64,000 nt of DNA from Helopsaltes ochotensis (taxonomy: Eukaryota; Chordata; Aves; Passeriformes; Locustellidae), in assembly GCA_013400155.1 (NCBI GenBank), contig VXBM01000010.1, positions 1,601,897 to 1,665,896 on the forward strand, written 5' to 3'. Below are positions 49,593 to 62,000 of the stretch, one piece after another. The position numbers and the translations under genes are program-made. The notes under the pieces are model-generated. The model saw nothing but the letters and a program-made list of their open reading frames with translations, did no database searches and was not told the origin of the DNA. Position 1 is the stretch's first letter; every line of letters starts with the position of its first letter.

Positions 49593-51800
49593 CTGTACAA
49601 CACATATTTGAGTGAGAAAAAAAATTAATTGAAGCCCCTGTTAATGGAAAGTGGAATCATATATGCAACCTTAATTATGAAAATAATTACAGTCAGATGC
49701 TATTTAACTTGGGATCTGAAACAAAAGAACACATCCCTAAGGACACAGTGTATAGGAACTGTTTGATCAGATACACCATGGCAGAGATCAAGGAGGTTGA
49801 CGATTAGGAAAACCTCAAGTACCTCTTTTAATCAGCTTATCAAAACAATTTAAATAGAAAATGCTGTGCCTCAAGCAATACTTCTCTCTGTGTGCTTTAA
49901 ATTCTATTTACATAGAAATGCTCTGCTTTTGAGTTTGCATCAGTAAACTGCTATTTACTGCTCACACTTCATGCAGTCACATATGTAGGAGTGTAACAGT
50001 ACCTTAAATACTTTGCAGCTGATAGTTTGGCAGCTGAGCACTTGTTCTAAGTAGGAAGTGAGAAAGACTGCTGTGTACCTTATTTGTTGTGCTGCTCCTT
50101 CTACTGTCTAAACCATATCCTGAAAGGAATGGCTGGCTGGATGGAATCTATTGTACCACACAAAACACATGTGGTATGCTTGCCCAACTGGAACAGGGCA
50201 GCATTTGAAATACTTTCCTATCAGTAGAACCCAAAATACTCATTAAGCTTCTGTGAAAGAGTGGATGTATTGGCAAATACGAGCATTACGTTCTTCATTA
50301 TAGTTACAAGATGAACATCATCACACAACTTTGGTATTCTGGAAAAGAAGTTTTCAAAACAAAGTTTCTGTATTTGAAATAGGAATTGTTAATTAAGTAT
50401 TTCCCTATACAGTATGGTTACTGCAGGTATTAAAAAAATATCACAAAATGGAAATAAAAACAGAATAAGGAAGCTTCTTTGAGAAGACTGTAGAGTAGAA
50501 AGATTGCACATATTGGAACATTTTCTCTGCCTTTTCTTTTTTTTCTTTTTTTTTGCTACTACCAGCCAGTTCTTTTAGGAAAAGAAGTCCAGAGAACTGG
50601 ATAAGATGTGCATCTTTAAAGTGCTTTACACTGTAATAAAGAACATCAGTTTTTCCTTTCAAACATTCTTCATGCCTGAATGTTTAAACAATTATTTATT
50701 TAATTTAAAAATACGCACACAATACATTTTTCAAACTATATCCTGCTATCCTCTGTGTCTGCATCTGCTGACAACTTCTCCCCTAAGTTCAGAAGGTTGA
50801 CAAAATTTCTTTCCTGTTTCTCTTGCAGGTGTTGTAATGCTTGGAAGAAATGGGAAAAAGCATCCGCTTTTTCCTGTGCTTTATTCATAATACATGTAAC
50901 ACAGAGGAGATGTGCAACAATTTAGGACAACAACATGAGGTCTTCCCCTCATTAAATAAAGTGTGTTTTTTCTTGTTGATACAGAAGGTGGCTTGTGGAG
51001 GTCACAGGTTTATTCTCTGCTTCCTCCTTTATTATTCTATTATTCTCTTTTATGCAAAAATCCTCACTTTCTCTAAAGATGGTGTTGACAGAATAACCTC
51101 AGGGAACTTCCTTTATGTGCAAAATAAGAGTTCTGGAAAAACACCGTGACTGTTAACTACTGTGTTCACGGGGATTTTGGTCTGTTGCATCACCACACTA
51201 ATGCAGTTGCACTGACAACAACAGCACGGAGGGGAAGTGACAGGACAGGTTGGTTCTTGGCAGCTTTTTTAGCCCTGGTAAATGACTGATGTCGTACTTT
51301 GCCTCAGTCAGGAAGGTCCACAGATGATGCTAACACCACACCAGTGCTTTTCGTGGGGGTTGCCACACGTAGAACACACCTTCTCCAAGACCATAGCGCA
51401 CACAGTGTGAATCTCACCCTGGGCCAACATATTAGCAGAGGAAGGATTTCATGAATGGAGTAAGAGCTTTTGAGGTGAAACTATGCCATGGGTTCATCAA
51501 GAAAGGCTGCCCCACCTCTATGCTATTCCTATCTCATCCTCTTGTGCAACTCTGTGATGAATTAGCACCAGGGTCTACATGGATATGACTACAGGAGGAT
51601 GTGAGAAGTACCTGTAAAACCTCTAAAGATGACAAACGTACGACCATCTCTTCTAAGTATGGCTTAAGGAGCACTGAGTGAAATCCGTGTATACAAGAGA
51701 AGAGGATGCTTCTCCACATGAGACTTGTTAAACTGTGGAGCACTGCAGAATGCAAATCACATGCTTCACATCTCGTATTACAGTAGTAATTTATACTCAC
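49593..51800 (-). other. RELN: RELN intron e2-e3 (2208 bp)
   Basis: Donor GTGAGT, acceptor tgtacag. Simple AT-rich intron with a moderately GC-richer patch at about 51.15-51.45 kb. No gene or named repeat was recognised. Confidence 0.85.
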
Positions 51801-51952
51801 CCATACTGAAATAAAATCTCAAGTTCCCATAACCTGTGGTGTCCATGTATGGAGTACATATTTTTCTTTCTCCATCTCTGAGAAATACCATAGCTGAGCC
51901 AGACTCCAGGGTCCCACATTCAGTACCAATGGTGGCTCCAAAGATGTCCCAC
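51801..51952 (-). CDS. RELN: RELN exon e2 (human ~430-481)
   Basis: This exon of 152 bp encodes the run from WDIFGATIGTECGT to NLRFYFSM. It matches human residues about 431-480, with IGTECGT, VFLRDGERK and TPYMDTTGYGNLRF conserved. The pattern is the jelly-roll opening typical of reelin sub-repeats: a Cys-Gly pair, then a short strand with an LYF/MVF-like core, then a DLD/MDT strand. Acceptor ctgcag precedes GTGGG and the donor is GTGAGT. The first base completes the Gly codon begun in e1, and the last base opens the Gly codon completed in e3. Confidence 0.96.
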
Positions 51953-54900
51953 CTGCAGAGGCCGACAATGGGTGGAGAAGGTGCAGCAGCACACAACTGA
52001 TAAACTCATACAAAACATGCCATAGGGATTCATTTGTACCTTTAAAATTAGTGTTTCTACTCCATTTATGGAGGACAAAAAACCCGCAGTGCTTCAAATG
52101 TGATCTCTATGCCATTACTTACATATTCAATATTAGCTTTTAAACTCAGTTGACTCAACAAAGGCAAAGTTAATATAAATATTTAAAAGAATTTGGCAGA
52201 AATGCATTAATTAATAAAAAAATGAGGCTTTTAATGAATGCTGTTACCAAATATGTAGTGTTGTATTGTTCTACCATCTTCATTATTTTTTTCTGGTGTT
52301 AAAATGTTTAAAATATAAATGTATTCTGATTCATTTTGCATAATAAAAGATTTATAGATCAATGAAACTTGAAAAGGCACATGTCCACCATATCTGCTAT
52401 ACAAATATTAAATACATAGGTAATAGCTGAAAATGCTCTCTTTTCATCTTTTTGAGCATTTAGGGTAACAGTTTTTCACTAACACATGAACAGAGTATGA
52501 AAAAAGACTGCTGTGTTTCTAATATGTGATGATACAAGCTTTCTCAGTTTTTCTGGAGAATATTTTACCTTATTTTTATTCAGTGATAATTAAAAGAGCT
52601 GTAGCAGAATTTTCCAATTAAATATTTTACACTGAAAATACATTTTTATAATGAAAGTGATGGCTACTTCAAAACTCAATCCAAAATGTTTTGAAATATG
52701 AGAAAGTGTTGAAAACTTATGCATTATTTTGGTCTGATATGTTATTATAATTCATGTCAAAGTCTTAATTCATAATTAAATATTTAAGAATTGTAAGGAG
52801 GATAAAACAATGAAATTATTTAGAATCACTAAATCCTGATTGTCCAAAACTTTAACTATCCAGCATGATTCAGGAAGAATGAGATAATAAGGAAGTTCAG
52901 AAACTTTTATGGGAGGCAAAGTCTTTTCCTGTCTCCTTCCACAAGAGACCATCTCTAGCAGGTATGTGCTATATCACGACTTAAAAAACTGTAATTTCAA
53001 GAACCAAACAGTCTATTTATTAGTTTAACCATTAGAATGACTTCAAAATGCATTTCTGGGACCTTCTTAAAAGCTGCCAGTTTCCGTATGGACCTAAGCT
53101 GTGACAGACTGGTGACATGCCTGTTTGGAAATCCTGCTTTAAACCTGTCAGTCATTTACATAGGAATTAGTGAGCTTAACACCACTGAAAAGCTTTATGA
53201 TATAAATGTAAGTATTTTAATGGAAGCACAGTTTAATCTAACCCTAATTCTATTGTGTGGATTTTTTAAAGCTAATGTGCAACATAATAAAAACAGAATT
53301 TTGAAAATGGGTCTCCCAGGCTGAAGGCAAGTACAGAATTAAACAGTTGTGCCTACTTTAACTTACACAAAAAAAAAAAAATCTCACAATGCTCCATTGA
53401 TCTTTCATATGCTCTATTTAGCTCAATTAAAACACCCTCTGTAGTGACCCACAAAACAGCTCAGGGTCATGAATGATGCAGATCCCTGGATGTTTCCAGG
53501 GATCCTCTCCTTTTAGGCAGCATCAGAAATGAAACCCAGAGAATTCTACATTTTTTTTTTAAATGCACTTTAATAGAAGTACATCAACACACTGCCAGTA
53601 AAGAAAATGGAGAAGGATCCTGGGTCTTGGCATGATTTAACATTTACATTTGAATTAATTTATCCTTCACATGACTCTTGGAATTCTTCTTTATAAAGCA
53701 GGTGATTTACGGACCGAAGCTAGACCAACAGAGCATGGAGGTCCAAAGCAGCAGTGTGCCTGCTACACAGCCTGATGTCGGGATCAGACTCTAATTCACC
53801 CCAGTAAAGAGAAGCAAAACAACAGTGGAAATATCTATGGTACTTAGAACAGCAATCCCTATCTACATAGCCTCCCACTTTAGGCAGTACATGCAAAAAA
53901 TACCAACCAACTGCTTATTAAAAGCAGTGATGATTTCCTCTGCCCTCATTTCCAAGAGCATTTGGTGCAGAGGAAACTAGTGGTGACCTATACCTGAACT
54001 TCCATTCGCTCTCCCTCATGAGGGATGCTTTTGCCTTCCCCTTGAGAGCTGGCAAGCTCCAGCTGATATGACAAAGTGGTGCCTGAGAACTTCCTGCAAG
54101 CTCTCTCTCAGGTATACAGCGTTCTGTGACTGTTTGATCACGGCAAAACTGTATTTCAAATATAGTTTAAATAGGATTCAAAAATATTTCTCATGTGATT
54201 AAGGAAACTCGTATGTATTCGCATTTATATACAGCTCCCAACATGAATTCCAGTGAAATGCTGAAAAGAGGAACAGCAGTGGTGACAATTTTATATGACT
54301 AGGATGTAGTCCACAACATCACCCAAGTTCAGTGTTTATTTATGGCAGCATGGAATTTAAATCTCCATTCTCATAGAACAATAGAAAGAAGGAAGTTTCT
54401 AATATAGAGTAAGATTTCCAAAGGAAAAAATAGGAAAAGGTTGTGAGGCCTTAGGCTGGCAGAGTGGGGGCAGATCAGGGCCTGGTTGCTGGGACACAGA
54501 ATGACAAAATCGAAGGAGGGCTGCACCTTCCCTTGCCGCTTGCAGTTGGACCTAGGCAGCACCTGATAGGGAAAGTGTCATTTCCTAATTCAGAAGAAAC
54601 TGTACATTTGCTAATCCGAGCTGCAAGTTGCCCAACTTATTTTAACTAAACACTCAATTGTGTAGAGACAAGATCTACAGACAAGGCAGATGTCCACAGA
54701 TAGCACTCCCATCCTGTTTTTTTCAGGAAGGAAAAAAAAGGGAGAGCACACCTCAAAGGTGTCCCACATGGTCACGTAGAACACACTACACACGAGCTCA
54801 TTTTCTTCCCTTTGTCTGAAGCAGCACCTGCTGCCATTGGCTGATTATTTGAACTGGGACAGAGTTCACAGTGAGTATCTTTTCTGTAAACCCCCAATAT

Positions 54901-55924
54901 ACCACATGTCCACAGGACATATTAGCATGTTTTTCTTAAAAGGTGTATTTTACTTTCAGCACAGCATAGGCAGCATTTGAATCAGCTACTAATGATCTGA
55001 AGTACTTTGTAGGTTAAAATCAACATTCAGGGGAGACCCATAAATTAGCAGTGTATGTTTCTCATTGCCCTTGGGTAACAGCAACTAATGATTTTTATTT
55101 TTTTTAATAGAAAAGAATCAAGATCCTACTGAGGTTGTTTTCTTTTTGTCAGAATTTATATAATGAGGTATCTAAAATGAAGCTTTATCGGGACAAATTT
55201 TTAAAAGCTCACTCATGTTTTGGTAAGAGAAGTAATATTGTTGTCCTAGACAGTTTAGGGTTTTTTTCTGTGTCCTTGCAGCAGTCCCTGCTGGATATAG
55301 CTTTACAGGGACTCTTTGAATCACAAAGTATATATTCAAAATAGAAAAAGTAAATTATCAGCCGCACCCTGAGCTCTTGCCCAGCAGGTATGGCTATGCT
55401 CTTGGTGCTGCTAGATGGGAATGGACTGCTGCTTCAGCTTTCCTGCCTCCTCCTTCTCCTCCTCTTCCTCCTCCAGGACCTACAGGCATCTGCAGAAGCA
55501 GGACCTCTCTCTCAGTAGTGAGGCTCGCAGCAATGATCCAGAGGGGATGAATTTCTCCAGGAATTAGATTTTATATGGATATGAGCTTGTTAACAACACT
55601 CTGGTGTGAATTAAAAAAAACAGATCACCATCATATGTTTCTTCAGAATGGCTATATAAGTCACAAACATAATTTTTTTTTTTCATTAAAAACAGTGGTG
55701 ACAGGATAGTCCAGAGACAAACCATTCCTCCTGGATTTCCTGGACTTGTTCCTTCCTAAAATCTGCAATTATGTGCTATTTACAGTACTTCTCTTTATCC
55801 TAGTCACAGTCTTCTCTGACTACACAGCAAAGACAAAATGCAATTCTCTATTTATCCTGCTTCCTCATCCTTGGAGTGATGCTGCTCGCCTGTGCAGGGC
55901 CCTTCTTGGGTTGGGGACACTCAC
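51953..55924 (-). other. RELN: RELN intron e1-e2 (3972 bp)
   Basis: Donor GTGAGT, acceptor ctgcag. It holds a short TCC-rich pyrimidine tract at 55441-55477 and an AT-rich centre (52.1-53.4 kb). No gene or recognisable transposon was seen. Confidence 0.85.
55441..55477. repeat. TCC-rich polypyrimidine tract
   Basis: Imperfect TCC trinucleotides forming a 37 bp pyrimidine tract on the plus strand, in intron e1-e2 and about 450 bp downstream (in transcript order) of exon e1. Confidence 0.8.
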
Positions 55925-56070
55925 CCTTTGGGCTGGTTCTCAAACTCTTCTGCCCACTGCTCCTGGGCATCCTCCATGGAGAGGTCCACATCCCGAGTGG
56001 TGGCGAAATTGAACTCGCTGCCCTCTGTCCCGTGGAAGTAGATGGAGTTCCCGTCGGACTGGCAGCTGTG
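55925..56070 (-). CDS. RELN: RELN exon e1 (human residues ~382-430)
   Basis: This exon of 146 bp encodes the segment from HSCQSDGNSIYFHG to ENQPKG. It matches human reelin residues about 382-430, upstream of reelin repeat 1. The segment resembles the start of a reelin sub-repeat, with a beta-rich fold and the motif FATTRDVDL that recurs in later repeats. The acceptor reads cccacag before CAC, and the donor is GTGAGT after AAAGG. It starts on a codon boundary and ends two bases into a Gly codon, which e2 completes. The end of the exon differs from human at several positions (for example DAQEQWAEEF), which is ordinary divergence. The residue match and clean splice sites make the call secure. 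Confidence 0.96.
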
Positions 56071-59000
56071 CTGTGGGAAGAAGGAGCACATGGAAGCTGA
56101 GGTTACATAGGGTTTGTACACTGTTCACACATTGTCAGATCTCAGTGTGAGCTGCACTTTATCTAAGGACTCACTGATGCCTGAAATGAAATAAAAACCA
56201 GATGGTCATCTTGTATCTTCCTTGTCCCACCCCAACAATTTCTGTGTCCTAATCTTGTACCTGCTTCCCTACAAACCCACTACAGACCATGGTAAAACCG
56301 TGTTTGCATTGAAAAGTCACGTACCACATCTCTGGGTGTTTATTTCTGTTTTAAAGTATCACCCTTATGTCTGGCCCACACACAACTGTGCCTGCAAATA
56401 ACTTCAGTAGTATATCAAATATTGCTATGGGGATTTTGTAGGCGTAAGAGTTTTGTGCTGTGAAACATGTCAAATCTCTGTTTGAATTTTTGCCAGAGGA
56501 GGTATTTGTGTGTAAAATTGCTATGCATTGCGATACAGTAGAGTCTGGGCCTCAAGTGTATGAGTGAAAAGGCTGTGTTTGCCGTATTTAGTCCAAACTG
56601 CATAACAAATAGCTCTAGAGTCAACAAGCTCTTGTGATAGAGCAATCCCAGGGGTCCTGAGGCTGCTCCCAAACCCAGTGTGTCTGCTTTTCCTACTGCA
56701 TTTCTGCACATACTACCTCAGCAACAGGAAATGATGCCATGTATCTCCCCCAACATGCCATGAGCACCACAACTCTCCTGGAGTATTGGCCTGGAAGAAG
56801 CTGCCTGTGAGGTGCACAAGGGGGTTAAAATATAGATTTTTTTCTTTCTCCCATCCTACTTTTTACCTTCTTGTGTGTCTGATAAAATGACAGTCTGCCA
56901 AATCTGTGAGGCAGAAACAGGTACTAGAAGCTCCCAAAGAAGATCTACCTTAATGTAAACTGAGCACTTCACCATTTTTGAATTGTTCATATTGCAAAAA
57001 ATACTGATAAAAATAATAATTTTCCCAAACACATCTTTTATTCGTGTGTGTGTGTGGTCTTGCTCCTCTTAAAATTGGAAGCTGAATTAAGTAATTATTA
57101 ATTAGAATAATTCTGCATTCTTATAACATTTCAGTATTTAAAAAAGAGATACAATAATGCCAAATTGCATTGACCTTTTCAGTATCATCTATACAGTGCC
57201 TTCTTGTCTCTGAACCCCTTCATAATGCACCAAGGGAAAATATGACAATCACATCTTAAAAAGGTCAAGGTAGTGTCACTTAAGGGAATAATTAGATTTT
57301 TAACAAAGAGAAAGGTGGGGCAAGAAATGAAAACTGTTCAGTACATCTTTGTCTATGGGTTTTTATGAGCAAAGTACAAAATAACACATTTTGTCATATT
57401 CAATAATATTTTATCAATGCAATGAAGTGACATAATTGAAATTCTTTTATTGATGATTTTCAAGTATGGTTGTCAATACCTCAGCAATTAATTTATATAG
57501 AGGAAAGTAATTTTTTATTCCTTGAAATGCTTACCCATTGTTAGAAAAAACTGTGAGTACTTGAAGTCTGATTTTTGTATAGAGACTTCCTGGTCTATAC
57601 TTGAATGACAACAGCTCTATGTTTATTAACACAGACTAAATATCACATAAAATATAACTTAATGACTGTTTCAACTGCTAAAATAAACAAATTGTTGTTA
57701 AAATGGGGTTTTTTTCCCAAAGAAAGGTCAAAGCAATATAAAGATCCTGAAGTCCTGTTAATTTATCACAGAAATTAAAGAGATTTTGTCACAAGTCTCC
57801 TTTCTCTTTGGTCTGATAATGCAGCATACATAAAATACACCATACATGCCCCTAAAAAGGCAGAATAATTTTCACATCAAATATATTATAACTCACAGAA
57901 ATTAATGAGACAGTTTTAAACCTTCTCTTTGAAAAACAACAGTTGTACTATGCAGTTATTTATAAGGGACTGAGAAATTGCTTTTGTTTACTGATTTTAA
58001 CCATCAGACTCATCGGTATCTCTAACATCAGAATTTTAAGAATAATTTGTTTGTTGTGCTTCTTGATTTTCAGAATTTTCTTCATTTGCTGAACACAAAT
58101 AAAGTATCCTTTATCTGTCAATCAATCTGCCACAAAACTCCTATTATCGGCAGGCAGTCAAGTACACTAAAAATAAATATTCAGGCTAAAACTTTATTCA
58201 AATTTATACGTAACCCTTCATCTTAGGAAACAAATAGATAAATAGATCCTACTGAGCTAGATATTAGAATTCCATACAAGCATTGGAAAATCCTCTGTAA
58301 GTCCAACTTATATGTCAGGTGCTAAGTTATATGTAAGTATGTATTTAATAGTGGGTATATAATTAGTACTCCCTTGCCTGATGAAAACCATCTATTAAAA
58401 TAAACACAAACCAGATACAACCCCATTATCTTTTAATATTTGTACATCCTTCTGCTTTCTAGTGGAATATTTATTGAATGGAGTTTTCATTTAGGTTGTC
58501 AAGATAAATAAATGGGTAATTTGGCAAGGGGGTATAAATAATTATTTATACAGTGGTGTATGATCAACCCTCTACGAAAGCTCAAAATCATAATTTATTT
58601 AATTAGTTCTATAAAGCTATATTTATGCATTTATACACAGTTCCACAGTATCTATGAATATGTATTTTATGCATATTTTATGTGTTAATGAACCACACAA
58701 CGTATGGCTCAAATCACAATCTGCTCCTGTCAGCTTTGGCTTATGTGGAACTGCTACGCAGAAAAGAAGTTAAGACTGAGGTTTAACTTCCCCATTATTC
58801 TAAATACCTATGAAACACATAATAGAAGGTCATGACCTTGATGCCCTTTAAAAAGAGGGAGAAAGAAAAATATGTTCAGAACACAGGTACAGCTTTTAAA
58901 GAAGTTCTGAGGGAGTGCCACCATTTTGTTGTACGGTTTTGCCCCAGTGCCACCATCTGGGTCCTGGGACATCTGCCCATGGGAGAAGCAGATGTGGATG

Positions 59001-62000
59001 AGCTCCATGAGTTGAGCTGCCCAAGCAAGGGCCAGGGCTCCTCCAGTTATGACCTTATTCTCTCCCGCCTGCCACATTTACCTTGCCTGTATAACCAACA
59101 CCCTCAGGTTTTTTGCTTTTAACTTTCCAAGCAGTCACTATCCGTCACTGCTTTTACAGCCCTTTTTTTTTACCCAATGGGCTGCTGAGGGAAGAAAAAC
59201 CTCAAAGAGCACTCAGCCAAATTTTCCAGGAGCAAAAGAAGCTCTGCAGGAGATGGTCCCGCACCAACATTGCCCCCAGCTACCTTGTCAGTCTTGTTCA
59301 GCATCTAGGAGGCTGCTGAATGTGGTGGATTATTTTGTGAGTTTGCGGTAGGGTTTGAAGAGATTAAATACAGAATTGATACCATCAGACTCATTTTCTC
59401 TTGAGTTCAACCCAAGAGTTGAATTCAAGTCTTTAGAAAAAAAACCCCTAAAGCACAATTTACATATTGTTTTATCTCTTCCCAAAATTAAAGGTTTTAT
59501 ACTTGTGGTGGAAGTTTACATACTTCCAGTATTAAGGACTGAATTTCACAAGTGTTTATTTTGTAAGCCTCAAGAGGTAAAAAATGTGGAATGGACACAT
59601 AATGAGTTTTAAAACTATCTGGATTAAGTTCTTTCTAAATTGGAGATCCTGTGGATTATGTAGTTGTAGGATTCTCTTTTATGAATTCCAGATTAAATTT
59701 GTTCTCTGTTTAATTTTAATTTATATTTAAATAATTTAAAAAATAAGAGGACACTAACTTGCTATGCAAAATTTGTACCTAAAAGGGCCAAATGAAAGCA
59801 ACTTCTGTGATACTTATCCTTGTTACCATGGAAGCATCAGCTGTAGGTCCAGTACTAAAGCACTGTTCAATTTTGTTTAAATGGGATTAAATGTACGTGG
59901 AAGATTTAGTGTGTCCTTGTGTAAATTGCAACACTGAAATGTTAACTAATTTGTAAGGAAAAGTTAATTTAGAGAATAAATTCTTTGACAAATCTGATAA
60001 ACATAATTTAACAAACTTTACTCCCAGATCACATACATAACAGAACATAAAACACAGCCACTTGAATGAAGGCACTTCACAACAGTAGCTGTTTCCCATT
60101 GTTTGCAATTGGAATGGGACTATCAGCTTGCCATAAGTAAAATGTTGTATTCCTAAATAAACAACCCCCGCCTGTTTGTTGCCAAATGGAAAGAAGCCAG
60201 GTTCTGTTCAGGGACTGTGGTGATCCCAAGAGAAAAAAGCCCAAAAAACCAACAAATAGTTTAATTTAATCTGGCACTACCTTATTCACTAGCTGTAATT
60301 GTTAAGCTGTTGCTCTGCAAGAATAGGGCAAAATTAAAATTGGCTGGGTGTATTCCTGAATCTCAACATTCTTGGATTTACTTTCAATCTAATCTTCACT
60401 CTGAATTTGCCGTGTTTCTGAAATTTGTCTACTGGATAGTTATGGTATCACTGCTTTTTCCCCGTTTCCAAGGCCCTGCATGGCTCATCCTCACCTGCCT
60501 CCACCACTTCCCATATGCCCCATCTTGTGGGCCACTTTTCCTTGACTGTCGATGCTTGTCACTATGTGTCTTGGTGAGACAACCAAACTTGCATGCTCAT
60601 TCTGCCCACTGCTCTTGTCAAATTCCCACATGATTTTCTTCAGATGCTTCCTCAGTGCTCTCTTCAGCAAGCCTTATCAATGATTACACTGAAGAATGCA
60701 CTGATGACCAGAATGAGCATTCTCCCCTCCTGCAGTATTTCCTTTTACTCCCACATGTCCCCATGCCCAGCTTATTCCCCGTTTTATAACTGGATGGCAG
60801 TGTCTTGGGAAACAGGCTTTTTGGTTAGAGTCTGGAGAGGCAGCCCTGATCCTTGATCAGGGCTCTTTGACGCTACATTGGTGCCACAACTACAAAAAAT
60901 ACATTTTCACTTCTAAAATTGCTGTTGCCAATGAATATTTCCAGTTTATCAGTACAGTTCTTAGCCAAATTGTCTGTAAGACCCTGAAAGTCTTACTAAT
61001 TCATATGAGATTTCTACAACACATTGTGAAGACATAAGTTAATGGGAGAGAGACAAATGCATGGTTGTAAAATCAAACTTTTGTCGAGAGCTTGTCACAT
61101 TCTTTATCCTACACTACACTTCTTAGATTTCAGCTTCTTTTAGGAAGGCCTCTTGATCATATGAGATGCAGAATTGTTTAAATTATGGCTGGTCAAAACC
61201 ATTGGTCAACAAAAGCAAAAGGCCAGATTTGGTGAAGCAGGCACTTTACAACTGGACCTCTTTAAGGTTTCATAACTAAATGATGGCCAACTTTTTGTAG
61301 CATCCAAATGGTTTAAGGGCCCCAGGTAAGATCTGGGTTCCGACATCACGTAACATGTCTGAATAATCTCAATATTTTTAAAGACTTGCATGCAAGTACC
61401 ATGTAAGGAGACATCAGCTACCCCCAGCGTGACCTCTTGGCTGGGAGGATCTGGAGATCTCCAGTTCATCCTGCAATGGGAAGCAGCACAAGCCTCAAGC
61501 AGATCAGCCTCTGACACAGTTGCAGCTAAGGACACAGGCCTGAGGATTTTTAGAAACTCAAAAGACAAATATTAGGAATGTAAACAGAAGCACTGAAGTT
61601 CATCCAAGCCAGCTTCTGTCCCGGTTGTTCAAGTCAAACTTGTGAATCAATAAATACCTCTTCGCTTTACAGTATGGGATTTCTTTACTTGGAGAGTGGA
61701 ACAGAGGGCAACTAAATGATACAACTGTGCCATTCGGCAAAGCATCAACAGGAAACACTAGTGTGAAATTCCTCAGTGTAACAGATTTTTGGCTGAGGCC
61801 TTGCATATCATCTTCCTAAGGTTCATTCCTGCACTCCCATGAAAATGTTGCTCACCTCTATGCCTATAAAGCATTCGCAGTCATCTTTACCATCATTTAA
61901 TTAGCTTTTTATCAGTGACGAACACTGATGCTCCTTTTCATATTATCTCCCCTGGGCCTAATGGCCCTGATGATTCTTTCAGACAGCTGTACCCTCACAA

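Larger units (their letters stand above)
4121..56070 (-). other. RELN: RELN (reelin) gene, internal part, 20 exons
   Basis: This entry is the gene-level span; the coding exons are listed separately. Reelin is a secreted matrix glycoprotein of about 3460 residues made of an N-terminal region and eight reelin repeats, each built as sub-repeat A, an EGF module and sub-repeat B. It signals through ApoER2/VLDLR to DAB1 to order migrating neurons. The 20 exons here keep an open frame across 19 introns and align colinearly with human reelin residues about 382-1504, recalled from memory. EGF modules 1, 2 and 3 each keep six cysteines. Neither end of the gene is present. The identification is secure; the species and exon numbering in a reference annotation are not. 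Confidence 0.97.
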
